Shown: positions 31,179-41,988, numbered from the stretch's first letter. The stretch is DNA of 64,000 nt from Meconema thalassinum (GCA_946902985.2 OX336388.2:1703729978-1703793977), one strand, 5' to 3'. Translations and numbers: made by a program. Notes: a model not told the origin generated them from the sequence alone.

Positions 31179-31344
31179 TTGGAGTTGGTAGTTAACAATT
31201 TAAGTTGACAGCATTGATTTTATATTTTAGTATTCCTTGTGTTGTTTGTGCCTTGTAGAGCGATGGACGTGTAAATATACGATCTGCTATTTCGTTAACA
31301 AACTCTCGTTATTTCCACTGAAACATGAAGATTAGTTAACAACA
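31179..31344 (+). repeat. copia 5' LTR
   Basis: Matches 36275-36437 with two visible substitutions and a short 3'-end indel (attagttaacaaca against attacaaca). This is one of the youngest insertions in the window by LTR similarity. Confidence 0.9.
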
Positions 31345-31360
31345 GGTTATGGGCCCACAG
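31345..31360 (+). promoter_or_regulatory. copia primer-binding site
   Basis: ggttatgggcccacag directly follows the LTR. This is the copia-type site, which in Drosophila copia pairs with an internal fragment of initiator tRNA-Met rather than with its CCA end. Confidence 0.85.
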
Positions 31361-31520
31361 CAGTGCGAAGTACGTAGATCAGAGCGTGAAATACGGATTG
31401 TTGAGATTGAGATTGGTGACGATTGAACCAGGCTTCGGTGAGAACGAGTTGAATGTGGATCAGGCACGCTTAAATAGGAAAGCTTTGTCGGTATTATAAA
31501 AATTCGTTGGTTATGATTTC

Positions 31521-32170
31521 TTGTTAGATGTGGAAGATGGTATTAGAGCGAAGCATGCTTGGGAAATTCTGGAAGAAATTCACGTCTCTTCTACTAAGTT
31601 TAATGCACTTCATTCCTTGAAAGAAATGACAAATATTTCGAAGACCCCAAATATGTCGATGCAAGAGTATGCGGCCAGTATCCAGAGATTGAACAAAAAA
31701 ATTGCCAGGGGTGGCATAATATTCGACGACGAGATGTTGGCCAACTTCCTGCTAGTCGGGCTACCGATGGAGGAGTACGAGACCTTCGTCCAAAATCTAC
31801 TGAGGGAACCGGATCTTACAACACGGAAGGTTAAAGGACGACTACTAGACGAGGAGCGACGCAGGACCAAATAGAAGCCGCGCAGGAGTCTTCCGCATCA
31901 AGTGCACTCATCTCCAAGAAAGGCAAGAATGACAAGTTAGTGTACAAAATTAGTAAGAAGAATAGCGTGCAGAGTGGAAAAAGTGGTGATAGTAATAGTG
32001 TTAAATGTTACAAATGTCAGAGGTTAGTGCATATTAGCAAGTTTGTCCAGAAGTTAAATGTTTTAACTGTCACGAGTATGGTCATTGGACATCAAATTGT
32101 ACCAAAACAAAATCAAATAATGGAAAAAGGGACGACAATGGAAATTTCAATAAAACGGGGAAGACTATAG
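31521..32170 (+). pseudogene. copia Gag, 5'-deleted, with zinc knuckle remnant
   Basis: The first frame (31521-31874) reads AKHAWEILEEIHVSSTKFNA, then a capsid helical region with the block LLVGLPMEEYETF; this is the UBN2-type gag domain of copia elements. The second frame (from 31940) has SVKCYKCQRLVHIS, a zinc-knuckle start whose last Cys/His are displaced by a frameshift. About the first 80 residues of a normal Gag are absent. The product would form the particle and bind RNA. Confidence 0.8.
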
Positions 32171-32181
32171 CCTGTATCAGT

Positions 32182-32610
32182 GTGTTCGCAATGGTGTCAA
32201 TGAACAGTTCTGATGTTTGGTACCTTGACTCGGCAGCGTCAGAACATATGACGTCTAAAAGAGAGTTGTTTTCCTCCTATTCAGAGTGTAAGGGCAATGT
32301 TAAGATTGGACAAGGGCAACTCCCAGTTAGTGGAACAGGTATTGTCAAACTTGCATTATCTGATAAGTGTGGTGGTAATGTGCTTGAGATGAGAAATGTT
32401 TTGCACTTTCCAGATTTAGCATTCAATTTGATTTCAGTTGGGCGCTTAGCCAAGAATGATGAATTTGTTCACTTTAACAAAGAAGGTGCTAAAGGTATGT
32501 ATAATGATGAGTGCGTGTTTACAAGTAAGGAATCAAATGGGTTGTATTTGTTGGAACCTAATCACAGTGTAGCTTGTATATCGAATGCTGATGTCAGTGA
32601 AGATGAGTGA
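32182..32610 (+). pseudogene. copia aspartic protease
   Basis: It reads VWYLDSAASEHMTSKRELF: the D-S-G/A-A-S-x-H-M motif with the catalytic Asp, about 13-18 residues into the frame. A second half follows with LHFPDLAFNLISVGRLAKND, the usual L-x-x-P-x-L-x-x-N-L-I-S-V block. It cuts the polyprotein in intact elements. The A in place of G in DSG is unusual and could weaken catalysis. The frame ends at a stop at 32610, just before integrase. Confidence 0.8.
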
Positions 32611-34165
32611 TGAAATTGAAGCTGTAGCCTTGCGAGCAGTGAGTTCAGATTTGTGGCATGTAAGGCTAGGGCATCCACATGAAGCTGCTATGCAGAAAAT
32701 TCCATATTTGTCAGGTTTGAAGAGTGAGAATAAGAGTTGTGATGTGTGTGTTCTGGGGAAAATGACTAAATGTAGTTTCCCGCAGAAGAGTGAACGCCAA
32801 TGCAGTAAACCACTGGAATTGGTACATAGTGATTTGTTAACATCTCCTGTTAAATCAAATGGTGGTCATAAATACATGATGACTTTTGTGGATGATTATT
32901 CCAGATTTGTGTTTGAGTCTTCAGTCTTTTGACTGGTTTGATGCAGCTCTCCATGCCTCCCTGTCCTGAGCTAATCGTTTCATCTCTACATAGCTACCAC
33001 ACCCTACATCTGAGGCAATCTGTTTAACATATTCTAACCTTGGTCTACCCCTACAGTTCTTGTCCTCGACCCTTCCTTCCATAACTAAGCTTGCTATTCC
33101 TGGGTGTCTTAGTATGTGTCCTACCAACCTATCTCTTCTCTTCATTAGCAGTCGCCAGAAACATCTCTCCTCTCCAACTCGTCTTAATACCTCTTTGTTT
33201 GTTACCCTATCTACCCATCTGATCTTCATCATTCTCCTGTAACACCACATTTCAAATGCTTCAATTCTCCTCTTTTCTGCTGCACCAATAGTCCAAGTTT
33301 CACTTCCATAGAACGCCCCGCTCCAGACAAAGGCTTTCAAAAATGACTTCCTAATACCTAAATCTATATTCGATGTCAGCAGATTCCTTTTTTTTGTAGA
33401 AATGCTTTCTTTGCCTGAGCCAACCTACTTTTTATATCCTCTTTGCTTCGTCCTTCCTAAGTAACAGAAGTCTCCTACTTCCTTCAGCTTTTCACCTGTC
33501 AATTTGATCTCCATAGAGGTTTCTGATTTATTTCGGCTGCATTCCAGTATTTTTGTTTTACATTTATTAATTTTCATCATGAAATCTTTCCGTAAGACGG
33601 AGTCCATACCATTCAAAAACTCATTCAAATCCTCAGGCTTGTCGGCCAAGATGACGATGTCATCAGCAAATCTCAGTGTTGAAATTATTTCTCCTTGAAT
33701 CTTCACTCCCACTTTAAATTTTTCTCTAATTTCCTTCATTGCTTCAATGTAAAGATTGAAAAGTATGGGTGATAAGTTGCAGCCTTGCCTTACACCTTTC
33801 TGAATACCAGCTTCTCTCTCATGTCCTTCAACTCGAATGACTGCTGTCTGGTTTCTGTATAGATTGTATATCACCCTCCTATCCCTGTACTTTATTCCAA
33901 TCGATTTCAAAATGTCAAACAATTTAGTCCAGATTTACAGTTGTTAAATTCTTGTAAACTAAAGGTGAAGCTTTCTCAAAGTTTTTGGAGTATCAAGCTG
34001 TAGAGAAAATGCATGACTTGAAACTTAAATGCTTTCAAACAGATGGAGGTGGCGAATATTGTGGTAATAAATTCGAGACCTATTTGAAAGTGAATGGGAT
34101 AGGTCATAGAAAGACGGTAGGTTATACTCCAGAACAAAATGGTATAGCTTAGAGGTTTAATAGGA
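32585..34165 (+). pseudogene. copia integrase, split by a LINE
   Basis: The left part (to 32908) has the GAG-pre-integrase block DLWHVRLGHPHEAAMQ, a CDVC zinc pair, and the first catalytic Asp in ELVHSDLL, then VDDYSRF. A LINE fills 32909-33927. The right part (from 33928) continues AFSKFLEYQAVEKMHDLKL and the second catalytic block CFQTDGGGEYCGNKF, then the third (TPEQNGIA) followed by an in-frame stop (34150). The core is therefore complete in order but not translatable. Confidence 0.85.
32909..33927 (-). mobile_element. LINE fragment inside copia integrase
   Basis: A minus-strand 3' portion of a LINE. From 33922 leftwards it encodes a truncated RT: GVRQGCNLSPILFNLYIEAM, then motif C FADD in TLRFADDIVILADKPED. 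After a break, 33340-32921 encode the C-terminal region with YGSETWTIGAAEKRRIEAFE and CRGRPRLEYVKQI. A 9-bp target duplication tccagattt (32900-32908, 33928-33936) flanks it. It belongs to another LINE family than the 20.4-22.7 kb copy and is 5'-truncated. Confidence 0.88.
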
Positions 34166-35435
34166 TTGCAGAAGATAAGGTGTTTGTTAGTGCAGTCAGG
34201 TTTGTCAGATTTGTTTTGGGCTGAAGCAGCCAACACTGCTTGCCTTACTAGGAATCTATGTCCATCTAGGGCTATTGGGAATCAGATCCCATATGAAATG
34301 TGGAAGGGAGAAAATGAAAAAGAATATCCAAGGTTACGTGCATTTGGTTGTAAAGCTTGGTTATTTCTGAAAGTAGGTAAATTTCAGCCCAGAGCAGTGA
34401 GATGTGTATTCATAGGTTATGAAAGCAATGTGAAAGGGTATAAATTGTTTAATCTTGAGACTAAATCATTTGTGATTGGATATCATGTAAAATTTGATGA
34501 AAGTATATTTCCCATGGTAAAACAGGTTAGGCCTACTATTAAGCATGTTCAAACTGATGTTATGATAAGAAGTTATTGTAGTGATGAGTCAGAGATTGAG
34601 ATTGAAAGCAATGTCCAAGAGAATGATAAAAATGTGAATGAGGCTGAAAATAATGAGAACATTTTGAGAAGGAGTGACAGGTTAAGGAAGCGTAAAGAAT
34701 GTTCTTGCTGTAATTTGTCGGTATGTGTTGCTGATTATATCGAAGAACCATTGAGTGTGAGTGAGGCATTGAATGGGGAGTTTTCTGATGAATGGAGAGA
34801 TGCAATGAAAAGCGAGTTAGACAGTGTCCAATGTAAAGGGACATTTATTTTGGTTGACAGGCCTTCTGGTAGAAATCTGTTGTGTTGTAAGTGGGTTTTG
34901 AAACTTAAGAGAAATCCAGATGGTACTGTTAATAGATTTAAGGCGAGATTGGTAGCACAAGGTTTTTCCCAAGTGCCAGAGGTCGACTTCAATTAAAAGA
35001 AAAACAATTCGACTGATGATGGCTTTAACTGTCATTAATGGGTGGGTTCAGGAACATATTGATGTGCTCACAGCATATTTGCACAGTGAGTTGAATGAGG
35101 ACGTTTTCATGGAACAACCTAAATACTTTGAGGTGGATAAAAATAAAGTGTGTAAATTGCTCAAAAGCTTGTATGGGCTTAAACAAAGTGCTATGGAATG
35201 GCACTCGACCTTGTATATGAATTTGTCAGAATTAGATTTGAAACCTCTGGTGAAGGATCCATGTGTGTTTGTTAACAAAGATAAGGATCTGTTCATTGGT
35301 GTTTATGTTGATGACTTGGCATGCTGGGGAAAAAGAGAACGGGTTGAATGGTTCAAGGAAGAGTTGAATGTGGAGTACAGGGAAGGAGTAATGTCTGTTC
35401 ATCAAACTGACTACATTAAAAGGGTATTGAAATAA
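34166..35435 (+). pseudogene. copia integrase C-terminus and reverse transcriptase
   Basis: The frame 34166-34996 runs from the integrase end (GLSDLFWAEAANTACLTRN) through AFGCKAW and an acidic linker to the RT start: EWRDAMKSELDSVQ, CKWVLKLKRNPDG and FKARLVAQGFSQ. It stops at 34996. The frame 35016-35435 carries the RT palm with HIDVLTAYLHSELNEDVFM (motif A Asp) and the catalytic YVDDL (about residue 95). A short piece between the two frames is damaged, so the enzyme cannot be made. Confidence 0.88.
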
Positions 35436-35498
35436 TTCAAACTTGAAGATGGGAAGGGTAGGTCAGCTCCTTTAGAAATAAATAGAGACGACGGAAAA

Positions 35499-36195
35499 TT
35501 GCCAGGTGATGAGAAACATGATGAGTTCGTGTACAGAAAAGCAGTAGGTATGTTACTATATCTGGCTACAACGACTTGGCCAAACATAACTTTTGCAGCG
35601 TGTAAAGTGAGCAAGAAAAATTGTTCGCCTACAAAGAGAGATTGGCAAGATGTAAAACACATTATGTTGTACTTGAAGAAAACATGTAATGTAAAATTGT
35701 TTTTTGAAAAATCTGATGTACATGTCCGAATGTATTGTGATGCAGATTTTGCTGATGCCAAATAGGAAATCTGTGAGTGGATATGTTGCAATCTTAGCAA
35801 ATGCACAAATTAGCTGGAACACGAGGTTACCAAAGAAACGTGACACGGTTGCCACATTTACTACCGAGTCAGAGTATGATTCCATGTTCCATGCTGCTAA
35901 GGAGGCATTATGGCTAGGACAGATAATAAACGAGTTGGGTCAGGAAGCGGTTTTGCCTATACCAATTGTCATCAGAGGTGACAATCAAAGTGCCATTAAG
36001 CTCACCAGAAACAGTGGTGATTCTGAATTGTCAAAGCACCTTGATATTAAGTATCAGTTTTGTAGGGACCATGTAAGTAAGAGGAACATTATTTTCGAAT
36101 ATGTTCCAAGTAACAGGAATGTTGCAGACTTGTTTACGAAGTCATTGAATGGGCCAAAGACCCAGAGTTTCATAAAGATCCTCAATTTGGTTTAG
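35499..36195 (+). pseudogene. copia RNase H
   Basis: Two overlapping frames. 35499-35765 has VGMLLYLATTTWPNITFAAC, then MYCDADFADAK with the first catalytic Asp. 35704-36195 has KKRDTVATFTTESEYDSMFH (second acidic residue), IRGDNQSAIKL (third) and KHLDIKYQFCRDHV, and ends VADLFTKSLNG. A premature stop just after DADFADAK separates the frames. In intact elements it removes the RNA template. Confidence 0.85.
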
Positions 36196-36274
36196 TTTAT
36201 AACAGGAACTGATTTTTTTGTATTATTGTTGAATTAAATGATTGTCATTGTTTGAGGTTAACTACCATGGGAAG

Positions 36275-36437
36275 TGTTGGAGTTGGTAGTTAACAATTTA
36301 AGTTGACAGCATTGATTTTATATTTTAGTATTCCTTGTGTTGTTTGTGCCTTGTAGAGTGATGGACGTGTAAATATACGATCTGCTATTTCGTTAACAAA
36401 CTCTCGTTATTTCCACTGAAACTTGAAGATTACAACA
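36275..36437 (+). repeat. copia 3' LTR
   Basis: TGTTGGAG...TTACAACA, preceded by ccatgggaag as polypurine tract. It is followed by the target duplication tggag and the resumed gypsy sequence. Confidence 0.9.
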
Positions 36438-36600
36438 TGGAGTCCAATCAATTTTCCTTTTATCATTTTTCTTACTTTCTTTCAGATATTCATTTAGAAG
36501 AGCTTGATGTTGTGCTGCATGTTCTAGATGACGACGATAAAAATTGAGTGTGCCAAGAAATGCTCGCAGTTGTTGTACATTCTCTGGACGAGGTGCATTA

Positions 36601-37240
36601 TTAATAGCTGACAGTCCGGTTTGGTGCCTTCTGGTGTGATGGCGTATCCCAAAAAACTAATTTATTGGGTGCCAAACAGAGATTTCCGAGATTAATCCTG
36701 AGACCATACTTATCGAAACGTTCGAAAAGGATGGTTAGATGGCGCAAGTGTTCTTCTTCTGAATCTGATGCAATCAGGATGTCATCTAAGTATGCGAAAC
36801 AGAAATCTAATCCTCTCAGTACTTCGTTGATGAATCTTTGAAAAGTGCTGGGTGCATTACGTATTCCAAATGGTATGAAGTTGAATTCAAACAATCCGAA
36901 CTGGGTTATAATAGCTGATGTATGCTTATCCTCTTCTGTGAGTGGCACTTGATAATACGCCTTCATTAAATCAACTTTAGAAAATATTTTCTTGCCATGG
37001 AGGATGAGGGTGACATCATCTATTCGTGGAGTTGGATAACGGTCTGGGAGGGTGCAGTCGTTCAGACGGCGATAATCTCCACAAAGACGCCAATGGCCAT
37101 CTGGTTTTGTAACCATGTGTAGAGAACTGGCCCATTGTGATTTAGATGATCGAATAATATTGTGATTTAACATGTACTGAAATTCTTGCTTAGTGATGTA
37201 AAGTTTCTTGGGGTCTAACCTACGAGGTTTGCAGAAAACA
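36601..37240 (-). pseudogene. gypsy reverse transcriptase
   Basis: A minus-strand frame of 190 codons (37173-36601) plus a short upstream piece. It reads SQWASSLHMVTKPDGHWRLC, YRRLNDCTLPDRYP, then motif A FSKVDLMKAYYQVPL, FIPFGIRNAPSTFQRF and motif C FAYLDDILIAS (YLDD). A tail containing DKYGLRIN follows and then shifts out of frame. It is a typical Ty3/gypsy RT core. The following connection domain is separated by the copia insertion. Confidence 0.9.
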
Positions 37241-37542
37241 GGAGGTCCGCTAGCCGTTATGATGTATTGTTTAACATCATGCTTGATTTCTTTTGGCGCA
37301 ACATGGTTTTGTTAACTCAGGAAATTTCTTTAAAATTTCAGAAAATTTGCAGGTAATATGAAAAGAATTAACTGTCTCAGTTGCTTCAATACTTGCTATA
37401 TTCCCCTTTACCTTCAACTGCGTGTTGTTATCAATGAGTCTTTTATTCTTGAGATCAATCAGAAGGTGGAAATGACGAAGAAAATCAGCGCCCCTTTGAA
37501 GTTCCTGCTACTATAACTGGCCATTCGAAACTACTTTTTTTT

Positions 37543-37761
37543 TTACCTTAGATCCACATTCAGTGATTTTGAACCATAGGTTGGGATCTGAGAGCCATTT
37601 GCTGCATACAATTTATATTCAGACAATTTTGTTTTATCATGTTTTGTTGCTGGTAGGACAGAGACGTCTGCTCCACTATCTACCAATAACATATGCCCTG
37701 AATTATAGTCCTTGACAAAAAGGCGATACTGGCGGCCTATGCTAATATCGGTGGAGAACAT
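37543..37761 (-). pseudogene. gypsy aspartic protease
   Basis: Reads YRLFVKDYNSGHMLLVDSGA then DVSVLPA. The V-D-S-G-A motif (about residue 29) is the catalytic Asp of retropepsin-like proteases and is intact. The C-terminal half, with its I-L-G-x-D-F block, is not clearly kept. It lies directly after gag, separated by a stop or shift at 37765. Confidence 0.8.
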
Positions 37762-37768
37762 TCAGCCG

Positions 37769-38598
37769 CTAGTCTGTCTGCCTCTTTTCGTTTCCCTGTA
37801 TCTGCCATGCACAAGGCTGAACACATTTTTCCGGCCTACAGTCAGCACCGAAACGAAAATGGTGGTAGCAGTACTTCCCTCTGTTGTTATATCTTGATCG
37901 ACTACGACTTCTACTACGAGTACGTTGATTGTTTTGATTCTTTTGTACCCTCAGCTGATGTTCTAATTCTTCGATGCGTGCAGTTAATTCTTGTAATTGA
38001 AAGGTAGGAACTACAGCAGTGATAGTCTTCTGTGTAGATGATGTCTGAACCTCATTTATTGAGTGCATCTCCATCATTCGATCTGCCATGAGAGCCATTT
38101 TATCCACACCTTCGTCAGAAATAGTCAAAATACTTTGAATATGGCCTGGGAGCTTATCTAAGCATAAAGTTATATGAATCTTCTCAGAAACATTGTTTCC
38201 GGCATAACCTTTCATTTTCAATAACAGCTGACTTGGTTTTTGGTCACCTAACTCAAGTTCACTGACTAGTCATTTTATCTGGCGCTCTTCACTCTCTTTG
38301 AACACGGCTAAGAGCCTTTCTTTAGCCAAGGAATATTTATTACACTCGGAACTAATAACTAAATCCCAGATATTTTCAACAAAACGTGGCTCCAACTGCG
38401 CTAATAAATAATTAATTTTGTCATTTCAGTTTTTATGCCAGCAATATGAAATTGTGCTTCAGCTTGACAAAACCAAATGTCGGACTTTTCTACCCAAAAC
38501 GGCGGCAATTTCACTCTAATCTTGTCAACTTCGGCTTTACTGGAGGCGGCAATATTTCCTTCATCGGCATCCATGGTTACTCTTTCTTTTACAAACAC
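37769..38598 (-). pseudogene. gypsy Gag
   Basis: The first frame (38598-38401) starts near the ATG at 38574 and reads DKIRVKLPPFWVEKSDIWFC, the N-terminal capsid block of insect gypsy elements (LPPFW...W-F-x-Q-x-E-x-Q-F). A stop at 38401 and a damaged region follow. The frame 38221-37769 has helices, an SR repeat (RSRSRSRSRY) and a zinc-knuckle-like CYHHFRFGADCRPEKCVQPC. The protein would package element RNA. Confidence 0.8.
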
Positions 38599-38611
38599 GT
38601 CAGGGTCACCA
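38596..38611 (-). promoter_or_regulatory. gypsy primer-binding site
   Basis: The minus-strand TGGTGACCCTGACGTG begins three bases inside the LTR end. It starts with TGG and is of a form common in insect gypsy elements. It confirms 38615-38659 as what remains of the 5' LTR. Confidence 0.8.
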
Positions 38612-38659
38612 CTTTGTCGAGATGTTTTCTTATTTTATTTGTATTCATGCCAACTATTT

Positions 38660-39775
38660 GTGCAGGAATATTAGACAGAATTTGGGCAAAGTGAGGAAAA
38701 TTAGTTTAACAAGCTAAAAATTGGTGGAGAGGTTCCTTGAATAGCCTGGATCAAAATACTAAAAGTCCCAAAAAATCCCTCATGGGGAACAAGCCGCCAT
38801 CTTGGAAAAATGGCCGACATCTTGGATTTCGTATCCAGCATCGCATTGAACGTCATAACTCGATACCTAAGGGTGATAGGGACATGCGGTTTGGTCAGGA
38901 TAACTTACCAGAATGCAAGCTATCATTTTGATACTACTTAATCTAGATAACAATCGAAATAGTTATTATAAATCACTTAAACAAACTCTCATAGGGTAGC
39001 GTTGAAAGACATCTTGAAAGTCATGGGATTGAAAAAAGTACCGAAATAAATTACGTTGAGCACATCAGAACGCACAAAACGATGTAATCAGCACTTTCGT
39101 AAACCAAAGATTACGGGTGTAAGAAGTTGTCAAACATGGCCATTTAACTCGAGGTGCGGCGCGCCGAGGAGGGGGGCTTCACAAAGCCGGTGCAACTGGT
39201 GATGTAAACTTATTCTGTAGGCGCAACTATGCCCCTTTTTTAATGGACACTTTTATATAGGAGGATAGCATCTTATAACCTTATAAATAATTTAAAAAAA
39301 CAATAATTAATTTGTTAATACAGTAACTTTGCGCTCTAAAACTCTCTTTCTTAGCTACTTATATTGTATGTATAAAGAGAAAAGAATATTTCCTTTTAAT
39401 TTTAATAATTTAAGTATTTTTTGCGCTACAATCGTATGTAATTAAACTAAGAATGGACGCGTTGCCGAGTGACATCCCTGCCGCTCCGCCGTCCAGACCG
39501 CTCTCGTCCGTCCTCCCTCCCCACTCCACCTTCCCTGTGACGCTTAGCAATGGCGCCGGCCGTAATGAACGTCTTTACGGTAACGTTTATCATTAAATTT
39601 ATCTTAAACGGTACGCCACAGAAAAGAATCATAAAAGCTAAAAGTGTGTGTTTCAGTTTGAACGGTCCCTTTATGCTTATTTTGCCGATGTTTACCATCC
39701 GGTTTAAAAGTTAATTCCGTTTCCTGTACTTTATAAAAGTCCTACAATAGAAACGATTTTACCATTAAATTCTAT
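38660..39775. other. gene-free stretch beyond the truncated gypsy 5' LTR
   Basis: No coding sequence was recognised. There is a GC-rich patch at 39155-39190 (gcggcgcgccgagg) and another at 39460-39560. The origin is not identified. Confidence 0.4.
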
Positions 39776-40023
39776 GCAACACGTGGCAAGTTTGCCAAAG
39801 GCGAGACTTCAAGCATCTCGAGAACTTCACAGAATGGCTACGTATACATTCTCCTTTCGACAAAACTCAAGATATTTTGTTGTCCTTATCAACCGGTGTT
39901 ATAGGTGACGAAACGGTGACCTGCGACTCAGCTTGGGAGATAGGAACTGCGACGTTGAAGAAACTGGAAGGGAAATCGTTCGCCGAAGTTAAACTCCAAC
40001 GATAGGACAATGTTGTCACTCTT

Positions 40024-40229
40024 ACCGGCCGCGGTGGCCGAGAGTGCTAACGCGCTACCTCGTGCCTCGCTGGCATCGGGAGAGCGTGGGTTCGAATCCC
40101 CCCCTCGGCCGTCCTGAAAATGGTTTTCGTGGTTATCCATTTTCATCACCAGGCAAATGCCGGGACGGTTCCTTTCAATAGATCCACGGCCGATTTCCTT
40201 CCTGAAAAGAAAAGTACATGGCCATTGGC
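40024..40229 (+). mobile_element. SINE family G inside the XPG/PIN-like pseudogene
   Basis: The head ggccgcggtggccgagagtg has box-A-like tggccgagagtg and box-B-like gggttcgaatcc. The body contains aggcaaatgccgggacggtt and ccacggccgatttccttcct. A direct repeat cactctt (40017-40023 and 40230-40236) flanks it. The pseudogene frame reads through once it is removed, so it inserted after the gene copy arrived. Confidence 0.85.
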
Positions 40230-40307
40230 CACTCTTGCAGCAATGAGCAATGTCGTTGATGTCCAAGGTGAGACCGTACCTGTTGCAACATTAGGTTACG
40301 AGTTTAC

Positions 40308-40822
40308 AATGTTCTTAGTAGTTTTATTCTCTTAGATTAAGTTTAGGTTAGAACCATGGTTACTGTTTGGTAATGAAGGAGGCCATGAGCAATGAAGTTT
40401 CCCATCTGTGTGTATTATTTCTATTTTTGATGCTGTTTTGTTTTTATTGACTATTCTTGTTATGAGTCCATGCTGAAAGATTTTGTATTAAGAGTAGCCT
40501 ATCTATTGTAATGTGCTATTGAGATGGTAGAAAAATATGAGCAGAGAAGAGATATAGTGGTTCAGATTGACAGTAGCAGGAATGATGTAAGTTATGTATT
40601 TTGAAATTTGTTGGTACATGAGAAGAAATCAAGAGGAAGTACTTTTTAGAAAGATGAGGCAGATATTAAATGTGGAGAATTGGATTGACATTAGAGAAAG
40701 AGAGCTGGATGTGGAGTGTAGAACAAGGTATGTGTATGGAAGTGCCATATGTCAACGAAATGTCCTTAGTGTGAATACACACACGCCCCAACCTCCCAAA
40801 TAGATATACGGTTACACTGTAA
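40308..40822. mobile_element. unidentified insertion in the XPG/PIN-like pseudogene
   Basis: About 515 bp of AT-rich, non-homologous sequence separates two adjoining blocks of the pseudogene. Its ends ttacgagtttacaa and ggttacactgtaaat are loosely inverted, suggesting a DNA element, but exact limits and target duplication are not clear. Confidence 0.45.
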
Positions 40823-41830
40823 ATCCGAACCAGCTGTTTCATCGGATTGCGTGTGTCGCTCGCAATGAAGAGGACCTTGAATCTTGCTTTGGATACTTTA
40901 TTGCCGCCAGCGCTGTTTGATGCTTCAACTATCAGAAAAGGTACAAAATCAACTTTACGGACAGTGATAGAGAAGTTGTGTGCACCAATGACCTGTCTTC
41001 CCGAAGACGTTACCTACGTGTTTGACGGAGGAGATCTGCTGCACCGGGTAGTATGGCTGAAATCGGGAACCTTCGATGATGTTTGTAAGAACTACATTTC
41101 GTACATTAAGGCGAACCATCAAGTGTTCGACTGCTATTCCGAAAGTACCACGAAAAACGTGGAGCATATGAGACGACGTGCCAAGACGTTATCTTCTGAA
41201 GTTTTGGTGGATTTGGAAGTGCAAGTGGTCCCGTCGCAGCATCAGTTCCTAGCCAACACTTCAAACAAATCAAGATTCGTCGCCCTTTAGGTCGTTGTTT
41301 CGAAGAAAAGGGGATTCCAGCTATCCATGCCAAGTCTTATACTGATCGTCTCATCGTGACAACAGCGGTCAAAGAAGCAGAGAAGGGAGGTCATGTGGCA
41401 ATTGTTGGAGAGGATACCGATTTGTTGGTACTTCTTTCGAGCATTGCAGAACGCGATAGAAACGTCTATATGCTGGTGCCACCATCAAAAGCTCATCCGA
41501 AGAAACTATTGTTCGACGGAATTGCAGCAGGCTCCTGGGGACATGACCGACAATCTTCTCTTCCTCCATGCCATGTCTGGTTGCGACACAACTTCGGCCT
41601 TACAGGAAGGGGAAAGTGCACGCGTTCAAGACTTTAAACAATAACCCAGGTATTCGCCAAAGAGTTGCTGTTTTTAACAGCGTAGACGCTGCAGTGGAAG
41701 ATATCGTGAAGGCAGGGGAAGAATTCTTCGTAGCGTTATACGGAGGTAGAACTAGAGATAGCCTAAACAAGACAAGGTATAGGCAGTACCTTAAGACCAT
41801 TGCCAAACAAGTAGGTAATATAAGGCGGTT

Positions 41831-41988
41831 CTGGCACAGGGGCTAATGGGCAAGATGGCAGCCGCGCGCAACCAGCCCTATGTTATTCTTATGGAGGGGA
41901 CAGTCAGAGCTGGCACAGGGGCTAATGGGCAAGATGGCCGTCACGCCCTGAGACCGTCAATGACGTCACAGGGAGAGGTCGGCCATGT
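41831..41988. repeat. 79-bp tandem duplication with a CRE-like palindrome
   Basis: ctggcacaggggctaatggg starts at 41831 and again at 41910, each followed by caagatggc. The second unit is followed by tgacgtca at 41961-41968. Confidence 0.7.

Larger units (their letters stand above)
31179..36437 (+). mobile_element. Ty1/copia retrotransposon, plus strand
   Basis: The LTRs are about 165 bp each (31179-31344 and 36275-36437), TGTTGGAG...AACA, flanked by a 5-bp duplication tggag (31174-31178, 36438-36442). A copia-type primer-binding site follows the 5' LTR. Domain order is gag, zinc knuckle, protease, integrase, RT, RNase H: the Ty1/copia order. The integrase is split by a LINE (32909-33927). 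Gag lacks its N-terminal part, and the frame is broken several times. Confidence 0.93.
28961..38659 (-). mobile_element. Ty3/gypsy element, minus strand, with nested insertions
   Basis: The order along the minus strand is a short 5' LTR remnant (38659-38615), primer-binding site (38611-38596), gag, protease, RT, RNase H, integrase, and the 3' LTR (29123-28961). A solo LTR (30765-31037) and a whole copia element (31179-36437) lie inside the RT/RNase H part. Every domain is frame-damaged. The 5' LTR is truncated after about 45 bp, so the 5' flank and target duplication are lost. Confidence 0.9.
39781..41846 (+). pseudogene. decayed XPG/PIN-like gene of an uncharacterised multicopy family
   Basis: Ordered blocks lie in several frames. 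The N-terminal DFKHLENFTEWLRIHSPFDK (39800-39870) and GKSFAEVKLQR end at a stop at 40001, followed by a SINE. Then come TLAAMSNVVDVQGETVPV (40225-40285), an unrelated insertion, and NEEDLESCFGY (from 40868). Next are TYVFDGGDLLHRVVW (about 41010), VAIVGEDTDLLVLLS (about 41395), GCDTTSA (about 41580) and AGEEFFVALYGG (about 41730). I recall such proteins as repeated uncharacterised genes in insects. The G-E-D-T-D-L and G-C-D-T blocks resemble metal-binding acidic motifs of XPG/FEN-type nucleases; that link is inference. It is broken by frameshifts, stops and two insertions. Confidence 0.65.

Noticed and set aside
40024..40110. Possible tRNA gene
   Set aside because: It has Pol III boxes but no proper cloverleaf, and it is the head of a 206-bp SINE with target duplications; the same reasoning applies to the other tRNA-like heads.
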